This document shows, one piece after another, positions 63,487-64,000 of a stretch of 64,000 bases of DNA. Each line of letters starts with the position of its first letter. Position 1 is the stretch's first letter. The notes beneath the pieces were generated by a model. That model ran no database searches. It saw nothing but the letters and a program-made list of their open reading frames with translations, and was not told the DNA's origin. The translations under genes and the position numbers were made by a program. Source of the DNA: Cyclina sinensis (Eukaryota > Mollusca > Bivalvia > Venerida > Veneridae); NCBI GenBank assembly GCA_012932295.1, contig JAAONU010000014.1, positions 19,460,251-19,524,250 of the forward strand, read 5' to 3'.

Positions 63487-63600
<114 letters not shown>

Positions 63601-63789
63601 TCATTAGAAAGAGTCATACAGCTTATAGATTTTTTAAGAAATCGATGTTTCATCATAGTTATGTCATTAACTCTGATATTTGATTATAAATCCATTTATG
63701 CCTAAAAGATTTTGCCAACCTTTTCAGTTGGACAAGTCTATTTTAATTAAAAGGGTTTTAGGAATAATTTTTCAATTTTATTCAATTTA

Positions 63790-63930
63790 GGGAAGAATCT
63801 CCAAGGAATCCGGGTCTGCAACCAGAATCACAATGATCATTTACTATGTTACAGACTTTTCCTTCTTTGAAATTCACAGGACAGGGTTGGGAACACCGAA
63901 GGCCATACCTGCCTTTGTCACACTGGTTTA
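63790..63930 (-). pseudogene. Decayed EGF exon
   Basis: Reads as an EGF module of the same family (CDKGRYGLRCSQPC onwards to DSGCRPGFLGD) but is broken in three ways. The acceptor CCAG is followed directly by TGTGAC, so the two bases that put the other exons in phase are missing and the frame would shift. The fourth cysteine is Phe. The last cysteine and the splice donor are gone, the sequence running into an in-frame TGA. Use as an exon would shift the frame. Confidence 0.8.
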
Positions 63931-64000
63931 ATAAAAGAGTTGAATCCTTTATATCTAGCTAAATTTGATGCACATGGTTCGAAATAGGATCAAAATGGCT

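Overview
The window looks like nuclear DNA of a bivalve (or closely related) mollusc. It is AT-rich, with short exons in long introns. It is loaded with repeats typical of molluscs: AAGGGAGATAAC-type motifs, a tRNA-headed SINE with a GGGGTTTAACGCC body, arrays of ~145-165 bp units bounded by small hairpins, and Tc1, hAT, LINE and Ty3/gypsy remnants. The species cannot be named from this sequence.

Two genes are visible, both on the minus strand and both incomplete. Gene 1 (about 62,996 down to 23,917; 5' end beyond the right edge) is a receptor-type protein tyrosine phosphatase. I resolved 24 exons with GT/AG borders that join in one open frame (2,954 nt, 983 residues plus stop). In order they give six 8-cysteine MEGF-type EGF modules, one transmembrane helix, a juxtamembrane wedge, a D1 phosphatase domain with intact catalytic motifs ([20 protein letters not shown]), and a D2 domain in which every catalytic motif is degenerate. 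Gene 2 (18,178 down to 1,725; 3' end beyond the left edge) starts with a signal-peptide exon. A cysteine-rich EGF/WSC-like exon, a complete two-exon fucolectin (F5/8-type) domain and the first half of a second fucolectin domain follow. Same orientation and adjacency suggest a head-to-tail cluster of lectin/EGF surface receptors. Gene 2 may itself continue into EGF, transmembrane and phosphatase exons outside the window.

Layout: 1-1,118 tandem array; 1,725-18,178 gene 2, with LINE, hAT and duplicated intron segments; 18,179-23,916 intergenic with a SINE and a decayed tandem array; 23,917-38,401 cytoplasmic and membrane exons of gene 1, with a Tc1 remnant, a 145-bp array and a hAT MITE in introns; 38,402-63,000 extracellular EGF exons separated by introns up to 9.5 kb that hold a Tc1 relic, a decayed gypsy element (about 44.3-50.1 kb), two more hairpin-bounded arrays and a 105-bp near-perfect hairpin; 63,790-63,930 a decayed EGF exon.

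Likely function, by inference: gene 1 would couple an extracellular EGF array to tyrosine dephosphorylation, and gene 2 would bind fucosylated glycans. Such lectin/EGF/phosphatase combinations are plausible recognition receptors. The most notable signals are exon and intron duplications that built both ectodomains, the dead D2 domain, and several repeat families that share one architecture but carry unrelated internal monomers.
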